Assembly: GCA_964016985.1 (NCBI GenBank)
Contig: OZ024828.1
Span: 25,297,543 to 25,361,542, forward strand
Direction of reading: 5' to 3'
Length of the DNA stretch: 64,000 nucleotides
Origin: Anodontia alba
Taxonomy: Eukaryota; Mollusca; Bivalvia; Lucinida; Lucinidae
The notes under the pieces are model-generated. The model saw only the letters and a program-made list of their open reading frames with translations. It ran no database searches and was not told the DNA's origin. The position numbers were made by a program, and so were the translations under genes. This document shows positions 22,090 to 33,913 of the stretch, one piece after another (the first letter of the stretch is position 1; every line of letters starts with the position of its first letter).

Positions 22090-22275
22090 TCTGAAGAAGG
22101 TCATAAAATTTGTAATGCTCACTTTGGTATACTTGCTGCAAAGCAAACGATCCGAAACGTCAGAAAACGTACATTCAGTCTGATCAGAGTTTTCGTTGTC
22201 TGCATGAAGAAATTTGTATTTTTAGCTTACCAAAATGCGTCCAGTGAAGATTTTCTTCAGATCGCTTAATGCGTT
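22090..22275. mobile_element. MITE family E, decayed copy
   Basis: Contains CATTCAGTCTGATCAGAGTT, TCTGCATGAAGAAATTTG and GTCCAGTGAAGATTTTC in E-family order, without intact hairpins. Confidence 0.45.
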
Positions 22276-22339
22276 TTTATATGTTTATTTAGTATCGCAC
22301 GTTTTCTCCTGACTGTGTACATTTGTTAACCCATTTAAA

Positions 22340-22455
22340 AAAGGTATGAGCCGTAGCCCTTCCCAGACACCAAGAGGGAGCGGAAACAAACAAAACCAAA
22401 CAAACGCAAATCGAACAAACATATGAAAAGCACTAAGATTAGCTCTCTCTTAATT
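22340..22455 (-). repeat. Penelope-like 3'-UTR-type fragment B3
   Basis: AGCCCTTCCCAGACACCAAG to GCACTAAGATTAGCTCTCTC matches copies B1 and B2. Confidence 0.6.
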
Positions 22456-22480
22456 CTTGGGTCGCATAAAAGGGATATTG

Positions 22481-22546
22481 GCAAACATGCAGACCCAGAT
22501 CAGACGCTACAGAACGCGGCGTCTGATCATGGTCTACACTGTTGGC
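22481..22546. repeat. F-family hairpin
   Basis: GCAAACATGCAGACCCAGAT and CATGGTCTACACTGTTGGC flank GATCAGACGC/GCGTCTGATC. Confidence 0.75.
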
Positions 22547-22694
22547 ATTAATTTTATGAATTTCTGCAAAACATGATAATAATTAGAACTACCCAGACAC
22601 CTCTTATATAGGAAATGGACCTATCCTAACAACTGAGGTAGATGGGGCCATGCGGCATAAATGGGTTCATCTGGTAAACCGAAAAACAAACAAA

Positions 22695-22745
22695 AATAAT
22701 AATAATAATAATAATAATAGTGATAATAATAATAATGATAATAAG
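22695..22745. repeat. (AAT)n microsatellite
   Basis: Slightly interrupted AAT repeats. Confidence 0.9.
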
Positions 22746-22867
22746 GAAGAAAGACAAGAAAGCGTAAGCGCTCCCGAACTAATACATACATGATGCAGGT
22801 AAACAACTCTTATGCCATACGTAGGTTGCACAGTCTTAGATCCGCTATGCATTTGCACAGTCTGATT

Positions 22868-23145
22868 CATTACGAAAACACACCTACTCAAATATATAGA
22901 CACTTTTACCTCCAAAAACCTAAACTTTTCAGATAAAAAAACTCTAATATTTTTCATATTTCTGTCAAAATATAGATTGTGGGTACTCGTTAGAGCCGCC
23001 TCGGCGAGGCGGTTCTAACGAGTACCCACAATCTATGTTTTGAACAGAAATAAGAAAAATAATGCCTACCCCTGTAAACCCCAGTTTTACTATATAAAAG
23101 TGGGGTTTAAGGGGGTCAAAATTTTATAGGCGTGTTTTCGTGATG
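22868..23145 (-). mobile_element. PalA MITE copy 7
   Basis: CATTACGAAAACACACC at left, CGTGTTTTCGTGATG at right. Near-perfect central palindrome at 22974-23034. Confidence 0.88.
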
Positions 23146-24230
23146 AAAGCCTTTTTTGCCCACTCACTGGATTGTAAAGAACATAGCAAACCGAAATCAC
23201 TTACCAGACTGTAGGAATGCAGGCTAATCTAGGAATTCGATGGCTGCTTATGATATGAAGACGCTTTTTGTATTGCACACAAAACGAAAGAAAAAACATC
23301 TCTTTGAGCTCTTATGTACACCCTACATGTATCACATGACAGTCTTTAGGCCGACAGGGGAAGCTAGACAGTGTTTGGAATAAGCCAAAAAGAAATTAAA
23401 TGATACCTATGCGAACGCCTGCCTTTTGACTTTGTTAACATGTAATCAGGGCTTCCTTCTTCACAAATTGATTCTTTAATAAGTGTGTAAGCAAACAGCA
23501 AATGTCCAGATTAGACTGCGTGGAAACGCTATCTGGTCTTTGCTTTAGCTACTCGCAAAACATTAAGTCTCTTTTTGCATAAAGGTACCATTATGTAGCG
23601 TGATTCAGACAATTTGTACAAAATATTAGAAACAAATCTTCAGCAATTCATCGACTGAATATGTTATATTTACGTTTATTTCATAATCACATTAATATCT
23701 GTTACGCTGTACATTTATATTCATCGCTCTGTCTGCTGAACTATGAACTGGTGGATTATTATCCTCTAGCCTAGATTCACGAACCTAGGCGTTTGTTTAT
23801 GTTTCAGACATACAGCGAAACTCAAAATTTGATCTCAGAAATTGTAGTTCTGTTACTTTTGTTGACCGGCGTGCGAATCGCGCCGGTCTCTTAATATAGC
23901 TTTGCAATTTTTATGTATGGTAGAGTGTCCATTAGCTCACAAAGAATTTTTTATATTTGCCGGGATCGTCGGTGTGTGACGTTTCACCCACGCATTTAAG
24001 TGTTTGTATCTGTCGGGAACACCAGTATCTAACTTTTCATCCAAGCTATTAATTTGTTGATTTCGGTAATGTCTAACTTTGAATGCGCATGTTAAGACAC
24101 TCAGAAGGGCTAGGACCTGGTTGTTTGGCTGAGAATGCTCGTATGAGCAACTACTACCTAAGGTTCTGGCGAGATTGTACAATTGCACATTGACTTCGAA
24201 GACCGATCAACGAGTCGCACAAATACGTGT
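23146..24230. other. no gene recognised
   Basis: Unassigned. A degenerate E/F hairpin half lies near 23505-23560. The minus frame 23937-24188 has no family features. Confidence 0.45.
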
Positions 24231-24237
24231 CTTGAAC

Positions 24238-24330
24238 CGCAGTGAAAGTTGAGGGCGAGGATTATAACTGACCGTTCCAAGTCGGTTCTTTTGTTGTGGC
24301 TTATTACTATTCTGTCTTTATGTTGTTGAT
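24238..24330 (+). repeat. Penelope-like 3'-UTR fragment
   Basis: CTGACCGTTCCAAGTCGGTT is the inverse of the CCGCCTTGGAACGGTCAG landmark. Confidence 0.5.
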
Positions 24331-24489
24331 GATTTATTTCATGCAGCAGACTTGGGTCTAACTAAAGGCTCCTATATCGGAAAACAATGGCAGAAATAAA
24401 ATAAAACCGTAATATGCATTTCGATGTTAAGAGTCTAAAGAATAAGCATACAAAAATCATAAAAAAAGTTCGTGTTAAAGACTCGCGCC

Positions 24490-24665
24490 TCGGGTGGTGG
24501 GTTGGGGGGAGGGGGGGGGAGGGGGGGGTGGGGGGCTGGGTATCTACTGGTGATTTTCATATAGATTTGTATGCTAAAATCTAAAAACCCACTCCATTCA
24601 TATACTTGACCTTTGAAAAATCAAATCCCATTCATATACTTAAAAAGTTTAGACATATTCATATC
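24490..24665 (-). repeat. dispersed repeat with G-run tract
   Basis: G-runs 24497-24535 followed by AACCCACTCCATTCATATAC and CAAATCCCATTCATATAC; inverse of the repeat at 1395-1537. Confidence 0.6.
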
Positions 24666-25089
24666 TGACGCATGCTAAAATAGGCTTCTAGATAAGATCT
24701 GGTAACTTATTTAAGTTCTGGCATGTTATTATTAAATAATAATGCATAAAATAAATCTCGTGGAGATCCCAAAATGACTAGGATTCGAATATTGCTTGAT
24801 CAAGAAATTTCATAAAGCTTAATAAAAGCATACAATAAAGAATCGCATTGTTGTTCTTTTTTACCTGTTACATTGAAAATTTAGTATACCTTGTTCCTTA
24901 TCTCTAAGTAAACATGAATAAAATTTGCGCCGGTACTCAGACGTTTACGTCTAAATATTTTGTCTTGTTAATATTTAATGTCCCATAAAAAGATTGCCCA
25001 TATCAAAGGCTCCAGAACTCAGTGACCGATCAGGATCTGCACCGTTTTCTATTAAATCGTATGTCATCAGATAGGCTGGGTACTACACA

Positions 25090-25437
25090 AAGTCGAACAT
25101 TTTTCGGACCATGGAAATTTGTTCGAAATATGGGTAGTTCGAGCCAGTGACGGTTAATTATGGTGCAAGGTCAAAAAGCTTATGGCGATAATTTAGAGAA
25201 ATCTTTTCCAGCTTCTACACAATAAATGTAAGTTGAGTGTAAACATTAGAATCGCATCGATGAGGCGATTCTCATTAGCACATTCAACATACAAGTTCGT
25301 GCTAAAAAGTAAGTAAATTTCCTTAAATATATTTCTTTTTCTGGAGCGTTCGGAAGAATTTCGTAGGGACTCAAAAACGAGTTCGAATTAGCCATGGGAA
25401 ACGAGCCATCGGTGTTCGTGCTATTGAAGTTCGACTG
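25090..25437. mobile_element. PalH MITE, uninterrupted copy
   Basis: Pogo-type ends: AGTCGAACATTTTTCGG at left, TGAAGTTCGACTG plus TA at right. The core palindrome at 25240-25293 (GTAAACATTAGAATCGC against GCGATTCTCATTAGCAC) shares the sequence of the PalA core. It serves as the empty-site reference for the LINE insertion in the 40.58-kb copy. Confidence 0.75.
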
Positions 25438-25499
25438 TATGTAAGTATCTGAAACCCTTTATTAATCAATAGAAAGGAAGGGCTATGATCAGGAATCGG

Positions 25500-27430
25500 T
25501 ACAATTACCTAACACTTTGCATCCAAGACACCAAAGGGAAAGAAGGACGCACTTGAAGCAACGCCACCGCAATCAAAACACTACAAGCAGAAAGCCAAAA
25601 GGACAGTATCTTTCCCAAATTATTGGCCAAACGGTTATCCAAAATAAAAAAAAAAAACACCAGGACATCCATTCAAAGACATACAATGACAGAAATAGTA
25701 AACCACAGCAGAAGCACCGCCTTGGAACGGTCAGAACGGCCAGTAAAACCCTTACTTCTGTGTGTGTTTGTGGGGTGTGTGTGGGAAGGGGGGATGGGGC
25801 GGGGAGGGCGCCGGGCGCTTTAAACGATTTTACGTGGCCAAAACCCTCGCCCTTATTTCTGCAGTGGTATACACGACATTTCTTCAGTCCGCGTAAAGGA
25901 TTTCTAACTCGTCAGTGCAACATTTCCGAGAACATAAAAATCAAACGAATACAGAGACGAAACAACGATGAGGATTCGACAGCAAGAAATAATTGAAATG
26001 CTGAAGCAAAAGAAAACCAACAGTTGGACTCCAGTGGGCCCGACCAGAGCCAGAACATCAGACACCAACCGACTTATTTAAAATCTTTAGGCCGGAGCCG
26101 TCATAGAGTAAGAAACGCAGAAGAGATTTAAGTCCAACATTGAACTTTGAAACTAAACCGAAATTACGTCTATAAAATTCAGAAAAGGTTTTGCGATGTT
26201 TATGGTACCGATAACCCTAATTTAGAAGTTTAGCAGTTTATAATTTATTACGAGTATTGAAGTCAGTAACATGGCAAGACACTCTGGCAAAACGAATTAG
26301 CTGCGATATATTAACACCGTAGGATGCTCGACGAGGAACGCCCCCATCCAAGTAAGGAAAGTTAACAATACCAAAATCAAAATCATCGCATTCATCATAA
26401 ATTTTGCATGAAATTAACACATCTAAAATAAAAAAAAAATGCAAAACCAAACACGGGGCTTCAATTTCGGAAGAATTTGTTTTATTTTACTGAAGCTCTG
26501 AAGGATAAAATTGACTGATCAAACCATCGAAGTAGTCATTGTCAATATTTAAAAAATCGTCGAAATATCTAGGCGTCGAGCTAAAAGCTTCAACAACTTC
26601 AGATTGCTTTTCTTCTTTCATAACAGAACAAGAACAAATCAGCCACAAGCGGTGCGCAGTTTTACCCATCGAAATACTCACAATTAGGCTAAATAGTTTT
26701 GTACCAAATATTATATAAATATTAGCAAGTAGAAAGGTGAGAGCTTCACACACACCATTACGAAAACACGCCTATTTAAATATATAGAAATTTTCACCTC
26801 CAAAAACTGAAAATTTTCAGATAAAAACGCTGATATTTGACATATATCTGCTCAAAACATAGATTGTGGGTACTCGTTAGAACCGCCTCGGCGAGGCGGT
26901 TCTAACAAGTACCTACAATCTATGTTTTGAGCAGAAATAAGAAAAATAAGTTTTACTATATAAAAGTGGGATTTAAGGGGGTCAAAATTATATAGGCGTG
27001 TTTTCGTGATGTTTCTAACAATACCATAAAGTATAATTTCTATGCTTTCCGGAAGTCAAAAGAAAAATAAATAAATAAAAAAAAAAAACAAAAAAAAAAA
27101 ACACTACTTCCGTTACATGCAAGATAGAGGGAACCTTCCCTATGAAATATCCATTCAATTAAATCCTTTTTTTCTTTTATAAGCTGAAGAAGTATTGTAG
27201 TGTAAAGCGCGGAAAATCATACGTAGACAGACTTGATGCACGGAAATTTCTGGAGTTTAGTTTATTCAAAACTTTATTCGAATTTTTAATGGACCAAAAA
27301 CAGATTCTTACGTGATCTTTCATAGACTTTGTCGCAATATTTAATCACATGCCTTGCTCCAGGAATTCTGATATCGAGGTCGAATTTATCCGGGCGGTAT
27401 CTGTATAAAACTGAAAACATAACGGCCAAC
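25500..27430 (-). pseudogene. Penelope-like element P2, split by a PalA MITE
   Basis: Minus strand. The N-terminal part shows ARHVIKYCDKVYERS (about 27360-27310), then a segment aligning with RT motif A at about 27250-27140. The PalA MITE sits at 26756-27011, after which VCEALTFLLANIYIIFGTKL continues. Motif B is altered (SISMGKTAH) and motif C is RYFDDFLNIDN (about 26570-26540), keeping both Asp. The C-terminal block ASYGVNISQLIRFARVS (about 26330-26270) and 3' UTR (25500-26100, with CACCGCCTTGGAACGGTCAG) follow. Multiple frameshifts and a TAG precede the MITE. Confidence 0.75.
26756..27011 (-). mobile_element. PalA MITE copy 8, inside P2
   Basis: Complete ends CATTACGAAAACACGCC and CGTGTTTTCGTGATG; central palindrome intact. 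It lies between RT motifs A and B of the Penelope-like pseudogene P2. The coding sequence on its two sides matches the uninterrupted P1 order. Confidence 0.88.
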
Positions 27431-27502
27431 AATGAAGAGTCTGATGAGAAGGAATAGTAAGGGTCGCCTCCTATGGTATCTACTCGTTTTGCAAATGTAC
27501 AT

Positions 27503-27849
27503 GTAGTCGTTATCTCGACTTTACTTACCTCGAATAACCGCATATCTCGAAGCTAACATGGCCCTTTTTTTTTACATGAAAATCTAACAATAGGTAACAA
27601 AATTTAGAAAAGAGGAAAAATTACTCCTAAGGATTCTCGTTTCTACAAATTGCTCCGGAGTAGCAGTTTCTCCTCTTTTTTTACAATATTTTTAATATAG
27701 CTCTAACTTTAGGAGTCAAATAACATATATAATTGTGAATTGTGGTTCTTCGATTTTTCCCCTCAATTCTGCGAATCAGATATGTCGAGGTACGGATATC
27801 TCAAAGTATTGCAGAGAGTCCCTTTTGCTTCGATATTAGGAGTCGACTG
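27503..27849. mobile_element. pogo-type MITE G, copy 2
   Basis: Left end decayed (TCGTTATCTCGACTTTAC), right end GAGTCGACTG plus TA. Central hairpin diverged (TTTAGAAAAGAGGAAAAATTACTCC against GTAGCAGTTTCTCCTCTTTT, read in parts). Confidence 0.7.
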
Positions 27850-27924
27850 TACATGCTTGATCTGCATGGTTGAAAGTGTTAATGTATTCGGCGACATAGG
27901 GGATAATAGAGGCTTAACTCTTTC

Positions 27925-28200
27925 CATCACGAAAACATTCCTATATAATTTTGACCCCCTAAAACCCCACTTTTATATAGTAAAGCTGTGGTTTACAGGG
28001 GTAGACATTATTTTTCATATTTCTGCCTAAAATAGATGGTGGGTACTCGTTAGAACCGCCTCGACGAGGCGGTTCTAACGAGTACCCACAATCTATGTTT
28101 TGAGCAGAAATATGAAAAATATCAGAACTTTTTATCTGAAAATTTTCATTTTTTGGTGGTAAATTTTTTTGTATATTTAAATAGGCGTGTTTTCGTAATG
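27925..28200 (+). mobile_element. PalA MITE copy 9
   Basis: CATCACGAAAACATTCC to CGTGTTTTCGTAATG. Central palindrome near perfect. Confidence 0.88.
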
Positions 28201-28229
28201 ACTGCTACAGGCAACGGTAATAGGCTTTT

Positions 28230-28295
28230 GCAAACAACGTAGATCCAGATGGGACGGCTCATAATGAGCCGTCTCATCAGGATCTACTCTGTTTG
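28230..28295. repeat. F-family hairpin
   Basis: CAAACAACGTAGATCCAGAT pairs with ATCAGGATCTACTCTGTTTG; centre GGGACGGCTC/GAGCCGTCTC is a perfect inversion. Confidence 0.8.
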
Positions 28296-28379
28296 ATATT
28301 CAGTTTTTCAACTTTACATATAAACTTTTTTCCAAGCAATAGTTTGTTAAAAAAGGAAACAAAACAGACGACATTCATC

Positions 28380-28640
28380 TGAAATTTGGCACCGAAAAAG
28401 TTTAGGGGATTGATCCTCCTTCAGGGCAGACTGCTCTGTCTAAATTGTTCTGACTTCCTTCTTAAAAGAAGCCTACTAAAAGGTTACTAAGTTGCTTTCC
28501 TTTCTTTTCTAGTAGGACCCTATTCAGAAAGGGTTTTGTGTGCAGGAAAGCAAACGGGAAGTCACAACTGTTGTCAAAATGGCGGATAAATTCCATATGT
28601 ATCCAGTCGTTTTAAGTTTGCAGCCGATGGGGGAAAGGGG
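28380..28640. repeat. dispersed repeat D
   Basis: Order GGGCAGACTGCTCTGTC, CTATTCAGAAAGGGTTTTGT, CAGGAAAGCAAACGGGAAGT, AAAATGGCGGATAAATTCC. Same order as at 55.8 kb. Confidence 0.6.
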
Positions 28641-29321
28641 CATATTAGTATTTATTCTATTTCTACACTGTCATTCAATTTTTCTCCCATCCTGCTCTGT
28701 TTCTGTCCTTTGGTTCCGATACTTGCTCTTCTGTTCTTGTTTTTCCCCTATTCTGGGATATGACACAAAATAACCCACAAGGGTCGAGAAGAACTCAAAG
28801 AAACAGAAACAACCTCATACCATACGTTTTTTTCTTAAAAATTTGGAATAATAAGCTTTTAATAGCTAAACTTCCTTTCGGCAATCGGTCTTCATACACA
28901 GTGTAAACCATTTGTTCGGAATTACCGATTAAAAAGCAACTTCAGGTTAAAACGCTTCTTCAACAAGATCCACTGGAAACTGAATGGCGCCCTAGTTTAT
29001 AAATTAAACTAAAATTATTAGAGTTAAACATTTTTCCGGAACAATTTAAAACGATAAAAAATGCATATAGAATAGAAGATTATAGCATGAACTTCATTAT
29101 GTTAAGCCTTAAAGCGCAAATCATAATTACAGACGACGGTATTTTCATTATCGTTATATATATTTTCAATGAAAATAAGTTTTGATAGTTCATGTAAATC
29201 GTCTGCTCTACAGACATTGCATAGATTTATTAACGTGATAGTAATATTAATGTGGCACGCATGGTGGCAAATCCTATCATACAGTATTTACGTTAAGTAT
29301 TCAGAGCGGGATACTAGACAC
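28641..29321. other. no gene recognised
   Basis: Unassigned AT-rich stretch. Confidence 0.5.
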
Positions 29322-29327
29322 AGATCA

Positions 29328-29574
29328 GGCTCCGAGGCTATAAAATGTTTCTCATACTCAACTCAGCTGAGCATGAAATTTTCTCTACTAAAAATATGGA
29401 AATGCCAACAATAGCTGGCATTTTCATATTTATTAGCTGAGAAATTTTCATGCTCAGCTGTGTTTAGCAAGAAAGAATTTGCAATTGTTAGTTAATTGAG
29501 ATTTATAAAATTAGCAGGACCATTTGCATGCTCAGCTGAGTCGAGTATGAAAAAAGCTATATAACCCCGGAGCC
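29328..29574. mobile_element. MITE L with 6-bp target duplication
   Basis: Long inverted ends (GGCTCCGAGGCTATAAAATG and the inverse of GGCTCCGGGGTTATATAGC) continue inward through CATACTCAACTCAGCTGAGC. An inner palindrome pairs AAATATGGAAATGCCA with TGGCATTTTCATATTT. AGATCA directly flanks both ends (29322-29327, 29575-29580). Single copy in this window; superfamily not assigned. Confidence 0.82.
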
Positions 29575-29915
29575 AGATCAAGGCCTGCTCTACTTGCTAC
29601 TGATTCAACCATGTTTGAGCTTATCAGCAGATTGTAGAATAAACTTGTTCAAAGGAGTAAAAATATCCAAATATTTAGATTAAACACAGTGGAGTTACTT
29701 CCTTCTTCATTTGTATCATGATGAGTCTGGTTTCAGAATGAATTATGGCTTCATTCTAAATCTGTATCAGATGACTGGTGGCTGATCAATAATTATCCTG
29801 GTAGTAGTTTTCATTTTCTCTGACTTTAGATTGGCACTGCGTCTTCTACCATCTTACATGAAATCTGCTTGGTAATTTAACCCTGGTCCTGCTGAACCGG
29901 ATATATCCTGATTTT

Positions 29916-29984
29916 GCCAACAATGCAGGTCCAGATCAGTTGGCTTCTAAGAAGCCTACTGATTTGGAATCTGTATTGTCTGCC
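29916..29984. repeat. F-family hairpin
   Basis: CAATGCAGGTCCAGATCAGT pairs with ACTGATTTGGAATCTGTATTG. Confidence 0.7.
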
Positions 29985-30130
29985 ATTCAGTATGTGAATT
30001 TGTATCAACAACCTGGATCAATTAATTTAATTGGGTGAACATTAGAAGTGGGCGCGGCATCTTAATTTATTCAGCATTGCAAGGGTTAAAGGGAACGGAT
30101 GAATTTTCATGTGACACATTAGTGTCACAA

Positions 30131-30362
30131 TTGAGCCGCAATGTGAGAAAACATACCTTTTGACATTTGCGCCCAACACAAACCAGCCTGATCAGCCAAT
30201 GTCTGATCAGTCTTCGTTCTCCATATGAAGAAATATTGCATCCTTGGCTATCTAAAATGAGCCTACTCAAGATTCTGATCAGACTGCGCGAATGTGCAAG
30301 TTTATCTGATTCTTCGCTGAGCGCGCATTTTCGAAGGTATGTTTTCTGATGTTGCTGATCAA
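30131..30362. mobile_element. MITE family E, copy 3
   Basis: TTGAGCCGCAATGTGAGAAA at left, TGTTTTCTGATGTTGC at right. Both inner hairpins are degraded. Confidence 0.65.
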
Positions 30363-30372
30363 TTGCTTGTTG

Positions 30373-30416
30373 TTTCCCTTCTGAAAAGGGGTCTTTCCCT
30401 TCTGAAAAGGGGTATC
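30373..30416. repeat. 22-bp tandem duplication
   Basis: TTTCCCTTCTGAAAAGGGGT occurs twice in succession. Confidence 0.85.
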
Positions 30417-30518
30417 CTCTAAAAAGAAACTAAATGCTCACATGCAGCATTTTTGCCTTTAAAACTAGAAACGTTTCTAAAGGTTCTTCGTGAGTAGGCA
30501 CGGAAACAGTAAGTCTCT

Positions 30519-30798
30519 ATCACGAAAATACACCTATTCAAATATGTAGAAACTTTCATCCCCAAATAACTGGGAATGTTCAGATAAAAAAAAACTCTGA
30601 TATTTTCATATTTCTGCTCAAAACATAGACTGTGGGTACTAGTTAGAACAGCCTCGGCAAGGCGTTTCTAACGAGTACCCACAATCTATGTTTGTGAGCA
30701 GAAATATGAAAAATAATATATACCCCTGTAAACCCCAGTTTTGCTATATAAAAATGGGGTTTAAGAGAGTCAAAGTTATATATGCATGTTTTCGTGAT
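30519..30798 (-). mobile_element. PalA MITE copy 10
   Basis: ATCACGAAAATACACC to ATGTTTTCGTGAT. Palindrome slightly worn (GTACTAGTTAGAACAGCC). Confidence 0.85.
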
Positions 30799-31799
30799 AC
30801 AAAAGTTATGACCCTTATACCAAATGGTGGATGCCCTAATAGTAGGAATAAAACAGGTATTAGTGTTGTAACTTAGAACTGCATTAATTGATGGCAATGT
30901 CGACGCCGTTTATACCCTCATTGGTCTTGCTACCGATCGCCATTCCCATGAGAAATTGTTGTGGTTCCTGTGTTTATTTTGTCGTTAGCAGCGAGACAAA
31001 TGAGAACCCGTTTATATCAAATTTACAATTCTCTTCAAGGGCATAAGGGCTCATATTAAGTCGGGACATTGCCATATATATTCAGTATTAAAACGAAGAA
31101 CTTTAAATCAGTTTAAAATAATTAAAAACAGGCATGCAATAACGTAATGGGTTACAAAGTAGTATACGAGTTTTGCTGTGAAATTTACTTGCCGAACACT
31201 GTGTAAGACTTTTATATTTGGAAATCATGTGCCGTATTTAGAATGATTAATGGGACATGCTAACATCTTATCATATTTGTCCTCACAATTTTAACAAATA
31301 AATTTTTCTACCTAGTAATATGTTTAATCTTGCTTATCAGTTACTTCCCTGTTTGACACTCATCTTGCAGTATTTAGTTACATTAACGTGTACTTGATGA
31401 ACTTTTCCAAATTTAAGGACAAGTATGGTAAGGCGTTAAGATGTCAATATTTAGGGTAAATACAGTATTCATATTATTACGTGGGAATGCTGTTCATGAC
31501 ATTAGATGAAATACTCAAATTTATAATTTGCTGGCATTTTCCTATTTCTGTAGCCGGTTCTGACACAAATTTCCTTAACGGCCCTCGTTCCGATGTTTGC
31601 GGTATTAGAATGTTTGATTGAAAATACTTTTTTTCCTTGCAAATCAATCAATTTCTTGAAGATTGGACTATCCCTTATGAAATCTAATGCTCACTTTAAA
31701 TGCATAAAAATGAATATAAGAGTTATTTGAGACGGGCGCATTATTAATCTGCCAATAATCAGCATGCAAACAAAAGTGAATATACCGTATTTACCCCAC
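30799..31799. other. no gene recognised
   Basis: Unassigned AT-rich stretch about 1 kb long; frames are short and without motifs. Confidence 0.5.
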
Positions 31800-32080
31800 C
31801 ATTATGAAAGCACGCCTATTCAAATATATAGAAAATTTCACCTCCAAAAACTGAAAAAAAAATCAGATAAAAAACTCTGATATTTTTCAAATTTCTGCTC
31901 AAAACATAGATTGTGGGTACTCATTAGAACCGCCTCAGCGAGGCGGTTCTAACATGTACCCACAATCTATGGTTTTGAGCAGAAATTAGAAAAATAATAT
32001 ATACCCCTGTAAACTCCAGTTTTACTATATAAAAGTGGGGTTTAAGGGGGTCAAAATTATATAGGCGTGTTTTCGTGATG
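31800..32080 (-). mobile_element. PalA MITE copy 11
   Basis: CATTATGAAAGCACGCC to CGTGTTTTCGTGATG. Palindrome near perfect. Confidence 0.87.
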
Positions 32081-32170
32081 GTACTCAGGCACTTCATCTC
32101 CTTCCTATACTTGTCCTAAAATTTTAACAAGACGTCCAATTTACTACCTCTATTTTATTAATGATTGAAT

Positions 32171-32238
32171 GTCAAACAGGGCAGACCCTGATCAGACGCC
32201 GCGTTCTGTGGCGTCTGATCTGGGTCTGTATTGTTTGC
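32171..32238. repeat. F-family hairpin
   Basis: GGCAGACCCTGATCAGACGC against GCGTCTGATCTGGGTCTG, tightly paired around GCGTTCTGTG. Confidence 0.8.
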
Positions 32239-32350
32239 ACAGGTATGTCTTTCCGAATACTTATCTCCTTTCCATCCATTGTCTTTGTCTTTAAATTTCA
32301 ACACGTCCGCTTTAATACATATTGATGCGCCAGACCTGCTGGATTGCTGG

Positions 32351-32412
32351 TAAGTAGTGTAGATCTTGGTTAGACGCCGCCTTCCGAAGCATCCAACCAG
32401 GGTCTACAGGGC
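32351..32412. repeat. F-family hairpin, worn
   Basis: GTGTAGATCTTGGTTAGACG against CATCCAACCAGGGTCTAC. Confidence 0.6.
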
Positions 32413-33003
32413 TAGCCTAAGCCTGTCTGTTGGAATACTTTGGGTAAATACGAATTCTCGTGAAACGTTTTAGTCACTTGGCTGTTTGTTAAAATATGCA
32501 TATTGGCAGTTTTGTTTTTATAGTACTAGGTACATTTCCGTCCAAAGTAAACTCTTAAACGCGAAGAGAAACCTGTCTAATCAACACCTTATCTATCTGG
32601 AAACCTGTATTCCTGACAGTAGTTTCAGTCCACTTCCTTAACATGACTGTTAATTTCAACCTGTACCTTCGGAACAAGAATCTAATCTGAATCAATTGCC
32701 AAGTCCACTTTGTAGTCTGTTTCTTTCTGTTTGTGCTTTGTTTTTTGTTCGCACTATGGACAATAACTGAGTCTAGAGTGCAGATTTGGTAATCGATATA
32801 ACCTCCTCCCCCGGTAGGGTTTTACTTCTGACCGCTCGAAGGCGGTAATTCTGGTGTTATTCGATCTCCGTTTGGCATTTTGGTTGCAAACTGTATGTTG
32901 TTGTACATCTTTTATCCTGTTCGTTGCACATTGTTAGCACGTCCGTCGTAGTTTATTAACCCTTACGCTTTGCTATACTTCTTATATTAAATGCTGATAA
33001 ATA
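32413..33003. other. no gene; Penelope-like 3'-UTR fragment 32815-32900
   Basis: TTCTGACCGCTCGAAGGCGG at about 32827 is a diverged copy of the GGAACGGTCAG landmark in inverse orientation. The rest is unassigned. Confidence 0.4.
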
Positions 33004-33120
33004 ATGATTTTTGCGTGTACTCATTAAAATCGGCGATTCTTATGTGTACATGCAACATACATTTTTTATGATGAAATAAGAAAATTTCCCTAAAGTATTC
33101 CTTAATACTTGTTTTCTTCT
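33004..33120. repeat. PalH core fragment
   Basis: GTGTACTCATTAAAATCGGC, then CATGCAACATACATTTTTTA and GATGAAATAAGAAAATTTCC, as in PalH at 40.74-40.82 kb. The left half of the palindrome is partly deleted. Confidence 0.6.
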
Positions 33121-33840
33121 GCCTAAGGGCTGAGAATGAATGATATCTGTTTTGTCACCTGACACCAGAACTAAACATAAAGTTAAGCAGGAAAAGCATG
33201 ACTTCAGAGTAGCAGACACTAACATTCTGTCTTTATTCGTGATGGCATTCAATGTCTATATGAGACACGAGACATTAAGATAGCTTTTGCATCCACTGAA
33301 ACAATCAGAAACTAGTACTTATCATCTGTAAATAAATAAACGATGTTTGGCTGTATATTTGCAGACTGGAACAGTCAAAATATCTGCTTGTGATTTTACA
33401 ATATATATACAAATCTGAAAAATTGCCTTTGGAACCAAAAGAACACACAAAAAAAAACTTACTAAATATTGATACTGGTTACTTTGAATAATGTTTGTTA
33501 AATGTATCCAAAAGAACTTTGGTTAAATAAAACATAGTTTGATACCGAAGCTCCGTTTCTGGATATAAAAGAATTTACTCTCTACTAAATGTATGATTTT
33601 GATATTGTAAAGTTTCCGTCTCCAGTGCTACATATTTCTCAGTTGATTCAGTTTGCTAGAGCATCTGGTCAATTCTATATATTTAATATTCGATATAAAA
33701 TTTTACCTGCTAAATTTCTTAAGCAAGAGTACCAGTATCATAGGCGTAGCGCTCATTACGCAAATACGCATGTGCGTAACATACGTAAGAATCTTTTTTA
33801 CAATAAAGTGGCATTAGCATAACATATTTGGCCCTTTACA

Positions 33841-33913
33841 TTAGGGGCTTCTCTTAAAGGAAAGAATTTGCTCCCTCTGGGAGCAAATTCTTTCCTTTAA
33901 GAGTAGCCCCTAA
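33841..33913. repeat. D-type hairpin, 35-bp arms
   Basis: TTAGGGGCTTCTCTTAAAGG is the inverse of CCTTTAAGAGTAGCCCCTAA apart from one base. The arms continue to AATTTGCTCCC/GGGAGCAAATT around a 3-base TCT loop. It lies inside the P3 pseudogene. A sister hairpin is at 55843-55902. Confidence 0.88.

Noticed and set aside
25517..25996. 159-codon open frame as a gene
   Set aside because: It lies in the Penelope-like 3' UTR, is antisense-neutral low-complexity sequence and includes a poly-A and GT/G tract.
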